Assembly: GCA_016786885.1 (NCBI GenBank) | Contig: JAEUVO010000079.1 | Location: forward strand, 1-64,000 | Reading direction: 5' to 3' | From: Chitinophagaceae bacterium | GTDB lineage: Bacteria; Bacteroidota; Bacteroidia; Chitinophagales; Chitinophagaceae | DNA: 64,000 nucleotides | In this document: one piece after another, positions 20,834 to 29,716 of the stretch | Layout: the number at the start of each line of letters is the position of its first letter | How positions within the stretch are numbered: position 1 is the stretch's first letter | The notes under the pieces: generated by a model | Seen by the model: only the letters and a program-made list of their open reading frames with translations | What the model was told of the DNA's origin: nothing | Databases searched by the model: none | Program-made: the position numbers and the translations under genes

Positions 20834-22639
20834 CTATCTCACTTCCTGCATATCAACCAATTTCTTATAAAAACCATTTTGAGCCAGCAATTGGTCATGA
20901 TTTCCTCTTTCTACGATCTTCCCTTTTTGCAATACTATGATTTCATCAGCATGACGGATAGTGCTCAGGCGGTGAGCAATTACAATACTGGTGCGGTTTT
21001 GCATCATATTGTTAATAGCATCCTGCACTAATCGCTCACTTTCAGTATCCAGGGATGAAGTGGCTTCATCCAAAATAAGTATTGGCGGGTTTTTTAATAC
21101 TGCTCTGGCAATTGTAATACGCTGCCTTTCACCACCACTTAATTTGCTGCCCCGGTCACCAATATTTGAATCATAACCATTCTCCTTTTTTATGATAAAG
21201 TCATGTGCATTGGCAATGGTAGCAGCAGCGATTATTTGTTCTTTTGTGGCATCGGTGGCACCAAGAGCAATATTATTGGCGATAGTATCATTGAACAGGA
21301 TCGGTTCCTGTGTTACGATACTCATAAGACTACGAACAGAGTGCAAAGAATAATCTTTAATATTCACAGCATCTATCAATACTTCCCCACTGGTTACATC
21401 ATGAAACCTTGGCACCAGGTCGGCCAGGGTTGACTTGCCTGCACCGGATGAACCAACCAATGCCACTGTTTTCCCTTTTTGAATATTCAGGTTGATATTA
21501 TCAAGAATAACAGCATCATCATAAGCAAATCGTACATTCCTGAACTCAATCTTATCGGTAAATGCAGGAAGCTGTTTGCCATTAGGATTATCGTCTACTG
21601 TAATAGGGGTCTTTAATATTTCTTCTATCCTGTTGATGGCAGCAGCACCTTTCCGCATATTACTGAAAGATGTAGATAGTGATTTTGCCGGGTTGATGAT
21701 ATTATAAAATATACCCAGGAAGCCAAGAAAAGCAGAAGCTTCAAGTAATTGATTGTTTAGTACCAACCTTCCCCCATAATAAAGTACAGCAGTAAAAAGA
21801 ACTACTCCCATAACTTCCGATAAAGGAGAGGCAAGATCTCTCCGGTAGCTTATTTTGTTTTTGGAATGCAACAGTTCTTCGTTGCTTTTGAAAAATTTTG
21901 CCCTCAATATCTTTTCTATATTAAACGCTTTTATTACCCTTAACCCACCCAGGGTCTCATCGAGTGTGGAAAGTGATTCGCCGTATTTATTTGCCACATC
22001 CTGGGAATGTCGCTTCAGGGATTTGGTTACCCTTCCTATGACAAGACCCAACAGCGGAATAAGTATTAATATGAACAGGGTCAGCTGGGCGCTGATCAGC
22101 AAGAGAACCGTAAGGGTAACTATGATTGTCAGCGGGTCTCTGATCCATCCTTCAAGAGTTCCAACTACGGAGCCTTCCACTTCTCCAACATCATTGGTCA
22201 TACGGCTCATCAGGTCACCTTTTCTTTTTTCATTAAAAAAACCAATAGGTAACCTGAGTACTTTATCATACAGGTCTTCCCTGAGCTTGTTCACTACCGC
22301 ATTTTTTAATGGATTGAGGACATAATAGGAGAGATAAAGGAATATGTTTTTTAAAACGATAAAGCTGACCATTAAAAGGCATATTAATCCAAGGGTGGCT
22401 ACTTTACCTCTTGTGAGAACGGAATTATTGAGAAATTCATTTACCCGTTGTATGATGGGGTTGCTGCTTTCTGCAACCAGGGCTGTCTGGTCGCCAGTAA
22501 ATATCAGTTGTAAAAAAGGCATCAGCATACCAATTGATACAATAGAAAAGACAATACTCAGAAGGGTAAAGAGGAAATAGAGTAAGATTTTACTTTTATA
22601 GGCACCGAGGTATTGAAAAATCCTTGAATATTGTTTCAT
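20834..22639 (-). CDS. MsbA-like ABC exporter (fused permease and ATPase)
   Basis: A 601-residue half-transporter. Six membrane helices span roughly residues 15-310. The nucleotide-binding domain follows, with Walker A GSSGAGKSTLADLVP, signature KLSGGERQRITIARA, Walker B ILILDEATSSLD and the H-loop IVIAHRLSTI. Such homodimers export lipid A, other lipids, peptides or drugs. The sequence resembles the MsbA/lipid group, but the substrate cannot be fixed by eye. It is divergent from rbfA and convergent with the acyl-CoA dehydrogenase gene, so the context does not help. Confidence 0.92.
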   Translation of the reverse strand: MKQYSRIFQYLGAYKSKILLYFLFTLLSIVFSIVSIGMLMPFLQLIFTGDQTALVAESSNPIIQRVNEFLNNSVLTRGKVATLGLICLLMVSFIVLKNIFLYLSYYVLNPLKNAVVNKLREDLYDKVLRLPIGFFNEKRKGDLMSRMTNDVGEVEGSVVGTLEGWIRDPLTIIVTLTVLLLISAQLTLFILILIPLLGLVIGRVTKSLKRHSQDVANKYGESLSTLDETLGGLRVIKAFNIEKILRAKFFKSNEELLHSKNKISYRRDLASPLSEVMGVVLFTAVLYYGGRLVLNNQLLEASAFLGFLGIFYNIINPAKSLSTSFSNMRKGAAAINRIEEILKTPITVDDNPNGKQLPAFTDKIEFRNVRFAYDDAVILDNINLNIQKGKTVALVGSSGAGKSTLADLVPRFHDVTSGEVLIDAVNIKDYSLHSVRSLMSIVTQEPILFNDTIANNIALGATDATKEQIIAAATIANAHDFIIKKENGYDSNIGDRGSKLSGGERQRITIARAVLKNPPILILDEATSSLDTESERLVQDAINNMMQNRTSIVIAHRLSTIRHADEIIVLQKGKIVERGNHDQLLAQNGFYKKLVDMQEVR

Positions 22640-22762
22640 GTCTTTATTTGGTAGCTAAACGGCACAAAGTAAGTACTTTTACATCGTCTGCCGGCTTACC
22701 TGCTGAAGTTTTAACGAGGGCAAGCGTTTTTAACCGGTAAGAACAGAAAATTTTACACAATT

Positions 22763-23131
22763 ATGGAAGAAGGAAAACGGCAGAAGCAGATAGCAGGTCT
22801 CCTGAATGAGGAAATGAATGTCATTTTTCAACGTTTGGGATTGAATATGATAGATGGGGGCATGGTCTCTATCTCATCGGTAAAAGTGACACCAGATCTG
22901 CTTGAAGCAAGATTTTATCTCAGCCTGTACCAGGTGAAGGATGCCGAGGCCGCATTGAGGAAAATTGAAGACCGGCACCACGAGATCAAAAAAGAATTGA
23001 CGGCTAAAGTGCGCCACCAGTTGAGAAGCATGCCGGTATTAAAATTCTTTAAGGATGATACACTGGACCATGTGTTTAAAATGGAAGAGTTATTTAAAAA
23101 AATTGAAGAGGAGAAGAAAGATAAAAACTGA
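22763..23131 (+). CDS. rbfA: Ribosome-binding factor A
   Basis: RbfA binds the 30S subunit and helps 16S rRNA maturation. It has 122 residues, the family's usual length, with the KH-like pattern RQKQIAGLLNEEMNVIFQRL, then ISSVKVTPDLLEARFYLSLY, then VRHQLRSMPVLKFFKDDTLD. The charged tail (KKIEEEKKDKN) is normal. The ATG lies in a divergent region shared with the ABC exporter. The permease gene that follows starts 41 bp later, and the pair is probably one transcript, an arrangement I recall in other Bacteroidota. Confidence 0.95.
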   Translation: MEEGKRQKQIAGLLNEEMNVIFQRLGLNMIDGGMVSISSVKVTPDLLEARFYLSLYQVKDAEAALRKIEDRHHEIKKELTAKVRHQLRSMPVLKFFKDDTLDHVFKMEELFKKIEEEKKDKN

Positions 23132-23172
23132 TTCGGATTTTTTCTTCAATAATTAACCTGTCAACTTTCAAC

Positions 23173-24396
23173 TTGAATTTCCTTTTTGCCTGGCGGTATT
23201 TTAAAGCAAAAAAATCTACCAATGCTATTAATATCATTGCGTGGACAAGTATTACTGCCATAATTATTGGTACGGCAGCCCTGATCCTCGTATTAAGTGT
23301 TTTTAATGGATTTGAAGGGTTGGTAAAATCTCTTTATTCTTCCTTTTATACCGATTTAAAGATTTCGCCGGCGTCAGGAAAGGTGATGACAATTACCCCT
23401 GAGCAATTACAAAAACTGAAAAGGGTGGACGGTATCAAAAACTTTTCAATGGTGCTGGAAGAAAAAGCAATGATACAAAATGGCGATAACCAGACAGTGA
23501 TCTACCTGAAAGGAGTTGATGAAAATTACAGGTATATAACAGGAGTTGCGGACCACCTGATAAATGGTACATATAATATAGGAACCGTAGAATCTCCAAG
23601 ATTGATACTTGGCGCCGGGGTAGAAGATGCATTAGGAATTTATGCAGACAGGAATATTTTTTCATTGAAAGTGTATCTTCCAAGAAAAAGCGATTCTAAA
23701 CAGATAGACCTGATGGAAGATATCAGCAGTGATACCATACAATCTTCTGCTGCTTTTCTTATTCAGCAGGATTTTGATAACAAATATGGTATTACCAACA
23801 TTGATTTTGTGCGGAGAGCTCTCCGGTTGAATGAAAACGAGTATAGCGGGATTGAAATAGCAGTAAAAGACCCGGGTGAAGTTGCCGGGGTTGGGGAACA
23901 ACTGGAGAAAATTTTCGGCGGCAGGTATCTTATCCAAAACAGGTATGAACAGAACAGGAGTCTATATTCTGTTATGAACATTGAGCGATGGATTGTATAC
24001 GGGGTGCTTTGCCTGATATTGGTAGTAGCAGCTTTCAATATGATAGGAGCCTTAACCATGCTGGTATTGGAAAAGCAAAAGGATATTGGAGTGTTACATG
24101 CTTTGGGAGGTAACAGGAATTTTATTCAACGTATTTTTTTGAGTGAAGGATTGCTGTTGGCTTTGATTGGCGGGGGTATAGGAATGTTGCTGGCCCTAAT
24201 AATCGCTACACTGCAAATTAAATATCATCTGATTCCCCTGCAGGGGGGCTCTTTCCTGATCGATTATTATCCTGTTAAACTGTACCTGAGAGATTTTCTA
24301 TTGGTAGGAACTACTGTTTTTGTGATCGCATTTATTGCATCCTGGTTCCCTTCCAGAAAAGCTTCCAGGCAGGAATTTTCGCTAAGAAGTGAATAA
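23173..24396 (+). CDS. LolC/E-type (FtsX superfamily) ABC transporter permease
   Basis: 407 residues. One membrane helix lies near the N-terminus (about 20-45), a large periplasmic MacB-like domain spans about 50-265, and three C-terminal helices make up the FtsX domain (GVLCLILVVAAFNMIGALTM; GLLLALIGGGIGMLLALIIA; FLLVGTTVFVIAFIASWFP). NAINIIAWTSITAIIIGTAA and VLEKQKDIGVLHALGGN are typical of LolC/E lipoprotein-release permeases. No ATPase gene is adjacent, so LolD would be encoded elsewhere. The start is a TTG: the encoded MNFLFAWRYFKAKK matches the usual N-terminus and no in-frame ATG lies upstream. Confidence 0.88.
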   Translation: MNFLFAWRYFKAKKSTNAINIIAWTSITAIIIGTAALILVLSVFNGFEGLVKSLYSSFYTDLKISPASGKVMTITPEQLQKLKRVDGIKNFSMVLEEKAMIQNGDNQTVIYLKGVDENYRYITGVADHLINGTYNIGTVESPRLILGAGVEDALGIYADRNIFSLKVYLPRKSDSKQIDLMEDISSDTIQSSAAFLIQQDFDNKYGITNIDFVRRALRLNENEYSGIEIAVKDPGEVAGVGEQLEKIFGGRYLIQNRYEQNRSLYSVMNIERWIVYGVLCLILVVAAFNMIGALTMLVLEKQKDIGVLHALGGNRNFIQRIFLSEGLLLALIGGGIGMLLALIIATLQIKYHLIPLQGGSFLIDYYPVKLYLRDFLLVGTTVFVIAFIASWFPSRKASRQEFSLRSE

Positions 24397-24466
24397 AAAC
24401 TGCCGTCAAAAAATCCATTATCGGGAATATCTTTCAGGCTTGATGACCAGGATCTTCAGGTTTTTC

Positions 24467-25300
24467 TCAATAATCACCCAGCGTTTCCGGTAGTTGAGCG
24501 AGGGCTTTGGCCAGTTGCTCGTCATTAGGAGCTATACCGTGCCATTCATGAGTACCTTCCATAAAGTCTACGCCTTTTCCCATTGATGTGTGCATCATTA
24601 TGGCGATAGGTTTTCCCTGACCGGTCAACGATTTTGCCTTTTCCAGTGTGGCTACCACATCATCCATATCATTACCATTCATCTCGAGGGTGGTCCAGCC
24701 AAAAGCGGTAAATTTTTCCTTGATATTGCCGAGGTTCATCACTTTATCGGTGGGGCCATCAATCTGCTGGCCATTCCAGTCGATAGTAGAGATCAGGTTA
24801 TCTACCTTATGATGAGCTGCAAATAATACGGCTTCCCAAATCTGGCCTTCATTCAGTTCCCCATCTCCATGAAGGGAGAATACAAGATTTTTTTCATTAT
24901 TCAGTTTCTTCGTTAAAGCAGCACCAATAGCCACACTCATCCCTTGTCCAAGAGAGCCTGAGGCAATTCTTACACCGGGCAGATGTTCATGAGTTGCCGG
25001 GTGCCCCTGTAATCTTGTATTGATTTTACGGAAAGTAGCCAGCTCCTTTATATCAAAATAACCAGAACGGGCCAATGTCGAATAGAATAAAGGAGAAATA
25101 TGGCCATTTGATAAAACAAAGACATCTTCATCTTTTGCATTCATATCAAATGAGGGATTATGTTTCATTATCTTGAAATACAGGGCAGTAAGAAAATCAG
25201 TACACCCAAGCGATCCACCGGGATGACCACTTTGAACACCATGCACCATTCTTACAATATCTCTTCTTATTTGGCTGGCGACAGCCGTTAGTTCGTTCAT
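24467..25300 (-). CDS. Transketolase, N-terminal (TPP-binding) subunit
   Basis: 277 residues covering only the thiamine-pyrophosphate domain of transketolase: SGHPGGSLGCTDFLTALYF, ASGSLGQGMSVAIGAALTKK and the TPP motif GDGELNEGQIWEA to WNGQQIDG. Split transketolases of this length work as a pair with a separate C-terminal subunit of about 310 residues, which normally follows directly. Here the downstream neighbour is the convergent permease gene, so the partner is not adjacent and not elsewhere in the window. The protein is intact, not a fragment: it ends naturally at LAQLPETLGDY. Pathway: non-oxidative pentose phosphate. Confidence 0.92.
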   Translation of the reverse strand: MNELTAVASQIRRDIVRMVHGVQSGHPGGSLGCTDFLTALYFKIMKHNPSFDMNAKDEDVFVLSNGHISPLFYSTLARSGYFDIKELATFRKINTRLQGHPATHEHLPGVRIASGSLGQGMSVAIGAALTKKLNNEKNLVFSLHGDGELNEGQIWEAVLFAAHHKVDNLISTIDWNGQQIDGPTDKVMNLGNIKEKFTAFGWTTLEMNGNDMDDVVATLEKAKSLTGQGKPIAIMMHTSMGKGVDFMEGTHEWHGIAPNDEQLAKALAQLPETLGDY

Positions 25301-25508
25301 ACTTAATAAAATAGGTTATTATTAAACTTTTTGTATCTTGCCGCCTCAAAGGCTAGGTTAGTTGCAAAAATGCATTCTTTTTTGATTCAAAATCCAACTG
25401 AATTAAATTAATCTGGCAATAAATTCATTATATCCTGTTAGTTACATTGAATTAATGCCAGAAACATTAAAAAAGTTGTGTAACATAAAAACCAAGAAGG
25501 TTAAAGCC

Positions 25509-25516
25509 TATTTTTG
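25509..25516 (+). promoter_or_regulatory. Promoter -7 element for the WecA-like gene
   Basis: TATTTTTG is an exact TAnnTTTG match 20 bp upstream of the ATG. The rest of the 236-bp divergent gap (25301-25536) is AT-rich; I see no gene in it. A second near-match, TATCTTG, lies at 25334-25340. Confidence 0.5.
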
Positions 25517-25536
25517 TACCATATAAAACTGCTTAG

Positions 25537-26670
25537 ATGCTTGATATTTTATTGACAGCTTCAGTTTCTTTCATTATCACTTTCCTCGCAGTACCTGTAG
25601 TACTGGAGGTAGCAGAAAAAAAGAAACTGTTTGATATCCCAAACGAAAGAAAGGTTCATACCCGTTTGGTGGCATCATTAGGCGGAGTTGGCATTTTCGG
25701 CGGCTTTATACTCGCTTCACTTTTATCTATACAAGGGCATCTCAACTCTGAATTTCAATACTTTTTTGCAGCAGCGCTTGTTATTTTTTTCCTGGGTCTC
25801 AAAGATGACCTGATCATCTTATCTGCCAGTAAAAAATTTATCGGCCAGATCATCGCCGCATCAATATTAATTCACCTTGGTGATATAAGGCTGGATAGTA
25901 TGTATGGCCTGCTGGGCTTTGAAAAATTACCCGAAGGCTTTGCCCTTGCCTTGTCTTATCTCACTATAATAGTTATTATAAATTCTTTTAACCTGATTGA
26001 TGGGGTGGATGGACTTGCTGCCAGCCTCGGTATTCTCACCATGCTAATCTTTGGCAGTTATTTCTTTGCTATCGGCTACCAGGCATACGCCTTGCTGGCA
26101 TTTGCAATGGCAGGAAGCTTGGGAGCATTTATGATCTTTAATCATCATCCTGCTAAAATCTTTATGGGAGATTCCGGTTCATTGATGATAGGCCTGATCA
26201 ATGCCATCCTGGTGATTAAATTTATTAATGTGGCTAATGATCCCTTAGTTGCTATTCCTATTCCTTCTGCTGTTGCAATAGGGTTTGCTATTTTGATCGT
26301 TCCCTTGCTGGATACACTAAGGGTGTTCAGTATACGTATTCTTAATGGGGTTTCTCCTTTTACACCAGACAGGAATCATGTGCATCATCTGCTGCTGGAC
26401 AGAGGCCTTGATCATGCGTCTGTGACTCTTACTTGTGTAAGCGTTAATATTGGTTTTATCATGATTGCCTGGTTTGGCAGGTATATGGGACCTAACTACC
26501 TTTTACTCACCATGCTTACACTTGCCTTTTCAGGACTGGCGTTCTTATACTATTACAAAAGACCAAAACGTACTATTCTTATTGCCAAAAGAGGCGAGGG
26601 TGTAGCTCAGCTAAAGACTGCATCCAAAGTAGTTACTCTTACAAAGGAGGCGCAGTCTGCGGTTGATTAA
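25537..26670 (+). CDS. WecA/TagO-type undecaprenyl-phosphate sugar-1-phosphate transferase
   Basis: An integral membrane enzyme of the MraY/WecA family, which moves a sugar-1-phosphate (usually GlcNAc-1-P) from UDP-sugar to undecaprenyl phosphate to begin O-antigen or other surface glycans. The 377 residues contain about ten or eleven membrane helices. Family motifs are visible: VHTRLVASLGGVGIFGG, the Mg-binding GLKDDLI, NSFNLIDGVDGLAAS, HPAKIFMGDSGSLMIG and the cytoplasmic TPDRNHVHHLLLDRG loop, whose histidines separate WecA/TagO from MraY. The last 40 or so residues are a basic cytoplasmic tail. It is monocistronic with its own promoter and terminator. Confidence 0.92.
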   Translation: MLDILLTASVSFIITFLAVPVVLEVAEKKKLFDIPNERKVHTRLVASLGGVGIFGGFILASLLSIQGHLNSEFQYFFAAALVIFFLGLKDDLIILSASKKFIGQIIAASILIHLGDIRLDSMYGLLGFEKLPEGFALALSYLTIIVIINSFNLIDGVDGLAASLGILTMLIFGSYFFAIGYQAYALLAFAMAGSLGAFMIFNHHPAKIFMGDSGSLMIGLINAILVIKFINVANDPLVAIPIPSAVAIGFAILIVPLLDTLRVFSIRILNGVSPFTPDRNHVHHLLLDRGLDHASVTLTCVSVNIGFIMIAWFGRYMGPNYLLLTMLTLAFSGLAFLYYYKRPKRTILIAKRGEGVAQLKTASKVVTLTKEAQSAVD

Positions 26671-26689
26671 ACTAAAAAAACTTTAAAGT

Positions 26690-26728
26690 GCCGGCAGAGA
26701 ACTGATAAAGTGCTGCCGGCTTTTTTTT
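26690..26728 (+). terminator. Rho-independent terminator after the WecA-like gene
   Basis: GCCGGCAG (26690-26697) pairs with CTGCCGGC (26713-26720) and eight T follow directly. A textbook terminator 20 bp past the stop codon. Confidence 0.92.
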
Positions 26729-26745
26729 GAATACACTGCTTTCGT

Positions 26746-26753
26746 TAGATTTG
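26746..26753 (+). promoter_or_regulatory. Promoter -7 element for frr
   Basis: TAGATTTG is an exact TAnnTTTG match 58 bp before the frr ATG. A TTTG 16 bp upstream (26726-26729, at the end of the previous terminator) may serve as a closely spaced -33 element. Confidence 0.55.
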
Positions 26754-26811
26754 CGTCCCGGCTTGATTTTTATACACCTTGCCGCGGAACATATTTTTAA
26801 ACCGTTAAGTT

Positions 26812-27375
26812 ATGTCAGAAGATATTGCATCAATTAACAGCGGGGCAGAAGATCACATGAAAAAAGCGATCAGCCACCTGGAAACCGAATTGGTAAAAAT
26901 AAGGGCAGGAAAAGCAAATCCTCAAATGCTGGACGGGCTGATGGTTGATTATTATGGATCACCCATGCCTATCAACCAGGTTGCTAACATAAGTGTTATG
27001 GATGCCCGTACATTAAGTATACAGCCATGGGAAAAAAATATGTTGCAGCCAATCGAAAGGGCAATTATTGCTGCAAACATTGGCGTTACTCCACAAAATG
27101 ATGGAGCATTAATCCGGCTTTTTTTACCCCCGCTGACGGAAGAAAGACGTAAAGAACTCGTTAAGAAATGCCAGGCAGAGGGAGAGCATTCTAAAGTAGC
27201 CATACGTAATATTCGCCGGGATGCGATAGAGCATATCAAAAAACTGCAGAAGAACGGCTTAAGTGAAGATGCTGCAAAAGATGCGGAAGCGGATGTACAG
27301 CAAATAACTGATAAATATATTGCCGCAGTAGAAAAACACCTGACTGCAAAAGAAAAGGAGATAATGTCTGTGTAA
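26812..27375 (+). CDS. frr: Ribosome recycling factor
   Basis: RRF splits the post-termination ribosome together with EF-G. The 187-residue length and the sequence fit the family: HLETELVKIRAGKANPQMLDG, YYGSPMPINQVANISVMDAR, then IQPWEKNMLQPIERAI, and VAIRNIRRDAIEHIKKLQK near the end of the long helical arm. The pyrH gene that often precedes it is absent; the gene has its own promoter, and its terminator lies inside the 3' end of the convergent EamA transporter gene. Confidence 0.97.
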   Translation: MSEDIASINSGAEDHMKKAISHLETELVKIRAGKANPQMLDGLMVDYYGSPMPINQVANISVMDARTLSIQPWEKNMLQPIERAIIAANIGVTPQNDGALIRLFLPPLTEERRKELVKKCQAEGEHSKVAIRNIRRDAIEHIKKLQKNGLSEDAAKDAEADVQQITDKYIAAVEKHLTAKEKEIMSV

Positions 27376-27395
27376 GAGATTTATTGTATTATTAG

Positions 27396-28310
27396 CTAAG
27401 CAACATCACCAGGTGTTGCTTTCTTTTTTTCTGGCCTGTTTGCAAGATAAACGCCAAACAGGATTATCAGCAAACAAATTATTTGAATCAGCGTAATTTT
27501 TTCGTTGTCCAGAAAACCCCATAAAAGCGCAATAAAGGGAATGCCATATGTAACCAATGATGCAAACAATCCTCCGGCTTTTTGAACCAATATGTAAAAC
27601 AAAGCTGTCGCTATAGCACTTCCGAGTATACCAAGCCCGGCCGAAGCAGCTACTGCGTATTTTACATTCGAATCTGAAAAATCAAGTTGTGCAAAACCCT
27701 GCTGCCATAAAATAATCCCTGCCGGGATCGTCATAAAAGCCAGAGAGACGGTAGCAGCATGTATGGGATTCAATCCTTTGAGATAATGGCTGACCATGTT
27801 TACGTTAATACCATAAAGTAAAGTAGCTGCCAGTATCAAAAAAAGGTAGTTCAGATTATCAAAACTGATACTTCTTTCCCCCATCAAAACGGGGCTTATA
27901 GTAAGTAATACCAAACCAACAAAACCTGTAATAACTCCGACTATCTTTTGAGCTTTTATTTTGTCTTTAAAAAATAGTATCCCGATTATGACTACACAAA
28001 TAGGTGTAAGAGAGTTAAGGATACCTCCAAGAGAACCATCAATTTTTGTCATGGCTGCCGCAAACAGGAAGGCTGGCAGCAGGTTGCCGATAACTGCACT
28101 TAATATTACCGTCTTCATCTTTTGACGGGGAATTTTGGAGAAATGGAAAAAGGCAAATGGTACAAACACTAACCCGGCTGAAAAAATCCGAAGAGCGGCG
28201 ATCTGTGAGGCGCTCAGTGCCACAGTACTGTCCTTCATCAGCTTGAAAGAACTGCCCCATATAAAGCAAAGGATAACAAATATCAGCCAGCTAATAAATT
28301 TATTACTCAT
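27396..28310 (-). CDS. EamA-family (DMT superfamily) inner-membrane transporter
   Basis: 304 residues with ten predicted membrane helices in two repeated EamA units. The first opens with LIFVILCFIWGSSFKLMKDS, a common EamA start; the second begins near FLILAATLLYGINVNMVSHY. Relatives export amino acids, nucleobases or other small metabolites; the substrate cannot be told here. A TTG four codons upstream is in frame, but the ATG of MSNKFISWL is the better start. Its last codons contain the frr terminator. The gene is divergent from ppk2. Confidence 0.88.
   Translation of the reverse strand: MSNKFISWLIFVILCFIWGSSFKLMKDSTVALSASQIAALRIFSAGLVFVPFAFFHFSKIPRQKMKTVILSAVIGNLLPAFLFAAAMTKIDGSLGGILNSLTPICVVIIGILFFKDKIKAQKIVGVITGFVGLVLLTISPVLMGERSISFDNLNYLFLILAATLLYGINVNMVSHYLKGLNPIHAATVSLAFMTIPAGIILWQQGFAQLDFSDSNVKYAVAASAGLGILGSAIATALFYILVQKAGGLFASLVTYGIPFIALLWGFLDNEKITLIQIICLLIILFGVYLANRPEKKKATPGDVA
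27399..27430 (+). terminator. Terminator of frr, embedded in the end of the convergent gene
   Basis: A 9-bp stem (AGCAACATC with GGTGTTGCT, one G-U pair) with the loop ACCA, followed by TTCTTTTTTT. It overlaps the last codons and stop of the EamA gene on the opposite strand, where it encodes KKATPGDVA. Confidence 0.85.
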
Positions 28311-28389
28311 AAAGAGCGGCAAAGGTCATAAAACAGGATCATACAAGAGCAATTTTTTTATATTGCAGCTATATCAAAAAATTGTCAGT

Positions 28390-29136
28390 ATGAGTAAGAT
28401 CGAATTAAGTAAAATTGATACCCGGGCACCCAAAGACCTTGATAAGAAGGAAATAAAAGAGAAAACAGAGAAGATGCTAATAGAACTGGATGAGTTACAA
28501 AACCTGCTGTTTGCAGAAGGAAAACATTCAGTATTGGTGGTAATACAAGGAATGGATGGCAGCGGTAAGGATGGTGTTATCAGGAATGTATTAGGCAATA
28601 TGAACCCGCAGGGGGTTTCTGTAAGATCTTATAAAGCACCTACCCCAGAAGAATTATCGCATGATTTTTTATGGAGGATACATCACTATGCCCCTCCAAA
28701 AGGGATGATCCAAATCTTTAATCGTTCACATTACGAAGATATCCTGGTTACCAGGGTGCATAAATGGTGCGATGACGAAACCGCCAATAAAAGAATGGAG
28801 GCGATAAATGATTTTGAAAAGCTATTGCAAAAGCATAATAGTACTCACATATTGAAAATTTATCTGCATGTCTCGCCTGAAGAACAACACGAAAGGCTCA
28901 GTGAACGAATGAAGGATCCTACTAAAATGTGGAAGTATAATGAAAAGGATTTTGAAGAGGCTAAGTTGTGGGATGTATATATGGGAATGTATGAGGATTG
29001 TTTTAATAACTGTAATACCCCTCCGTGGACGATTGTGCCGGCGGACCAGAACTGGTACAAAGAATATATTATTGCCTCAAAGCTTCAGGAATTACTAAAG
29101 GGATTGGATATGCAATTCCCCGGTTTGAAAAAATAA
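28390..29136 (+). CDS. ppk2: Polyphosphate kinase 2 family protein
   Basis: PPK2 enzymes use polyphosphate to phosphorylate nucleotides, or the reverse. From the ATG of MSKIELSKIDTRAPKDL the protein is 248 residues; an open frame continues upstream, but it overlaps the divergent EamA gene and has no family resemblance. Walker A is QGMDGSGKDGVIRNVL, followed by the lid region with SYKAPTPEELSHDFLWRIH, then FNRSHYEDILVTRVH, and Walker B-like HILKIYLHVS. This single-domain form fits the AMP/ADP-phosphorylating enzymes of Bacteroidota, but the class cannot be fixed by eye. Cytoplasmic. Confidence 0.9.
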   Translation: MSKIELSKIDTRAPKDLDKKEIKEKTEKMLIELDELQNLLFAEGKHSVLVVIQGMDGSGKDGVIRNVLGNMNPQGVSVRSYKAPTPEELSHDFLWRIHHYAPPKGMIQIFNRSHYEDILVTRVHKWCDDETANKRMEAINDFEKLLQKHNSTHILKIYLHVSPEEQHERLSERMKDPTKMWKYNEKDFEEAKLWDVYMGMYEDCFNNCNTPPWTIVPADQNWYKEYIIASKLQELLKGLDMQFPGLKK

Positions 29137-29239
29137 CGATTGCAGTGGATAAGTAAATTTAAAAATCAGGCTGGTTTTTTTTCAAGCTGTACAAAAAAAA
29201 ATATCTTGTAATATATTTTATCACTTAAACCAATTCGTT

Positions 29240-29611
29240 ATGGGAATGCTTAAAGAATTTAAAGAGTTTGCCATGAAGGGCAACGTTATTGATCTGGCAG
29301 TAGGGGTGGTAATCGGCGCTGCTTTTGGCGCCATTGTCGGGGCTGTTGTCGACAATATTATCATGCCTGTTGTAGGGATGATCACCGGGGGCATCAATTT
29401 TGATGCATTATCGGTTAAGGTAGGAAATGCAGAATTGAAATATGGCCTAGCTATTTCAGCAGCGGTTAAATTTCTGGCTATTGCATTATTCTTATTTATG
29501 GTCATTAAAGCTGTCAATGCATCTAAGAAAAAAGAAGCTGCAGCCGCCCCTCCTCCGCCTCCAGAAGATATTACGCTGCTGCGTGAAATAAGAGATGCTT
29601 TAAAGAAGTGA
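29240..29611 (+). CDS. mscL: Large-conductance mechanosensitive channel
   Basis: MscL forms a pentameric pore that opens at extreme membrane tension and protects against hypo-osmotic shock. It has 123 residues. The N-terminal helix and TM1 are FKEFAMKGNVIDLAVGVVIG followed by AAFGAIVGAVVDNIIMP; TM2 is AVKFLAIALFLFMVIKAVNA; the cytoplasmic tail has a proline-rich stretch (AAAPPPPPEDITLL) and the usual final helix LREIRDALKK. The periplasmic loop is short. All key family residues are present. Confidence 0.96.
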   Translation: MGMLKEFKEFAMKGNVIDLAVGVVIGAAFGAIVGAVVDNIIMPVVGMITGGINFDALSVKVGNAELKYGLAISAAVKFLAIALFLFMVIKAVNASKKKEAAAAPPPPPEDITLLREIRDALKK

Positions 29612-29652
29612 TTTTGGGGAAAACAGACGGGTTCACTGAGCCCCGTTTCCCT

Positions 29653-29693
29653 TATTTTTGTAAAGTCCTGTTGTTAAACAGGACTTTGTTTTT
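29653..29693 (+). promoter_or_regulatory. -7 element fused to a terminator-like hairpin before scpA
   Basis: TATTTTTG (29653-29660) is an exact TAnnTTTG match. Two bases later starts a perfect 11-bp stem (AAAGTCCTGTT at 29662-29672 with AACAGGACTTT at 29677-29687, loop GTTA), then GTTTTT. The hairpin may simply terminate mscL with the scpA promoter overlapping it. A transcript from this -7 box would begin inside the stem. Confidence 0.6.
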
Positions 29694-29716
29694 AATAGTT
29701 CACAAACTCTATTACA

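Noticed and set aside
28135-28389. 85-codon N-terminal extension of ppk2
   Set aside because: It overlaps the divergent EamA gene and its promoter region, and homology to PPK2 begins only after the ATG at 28390.
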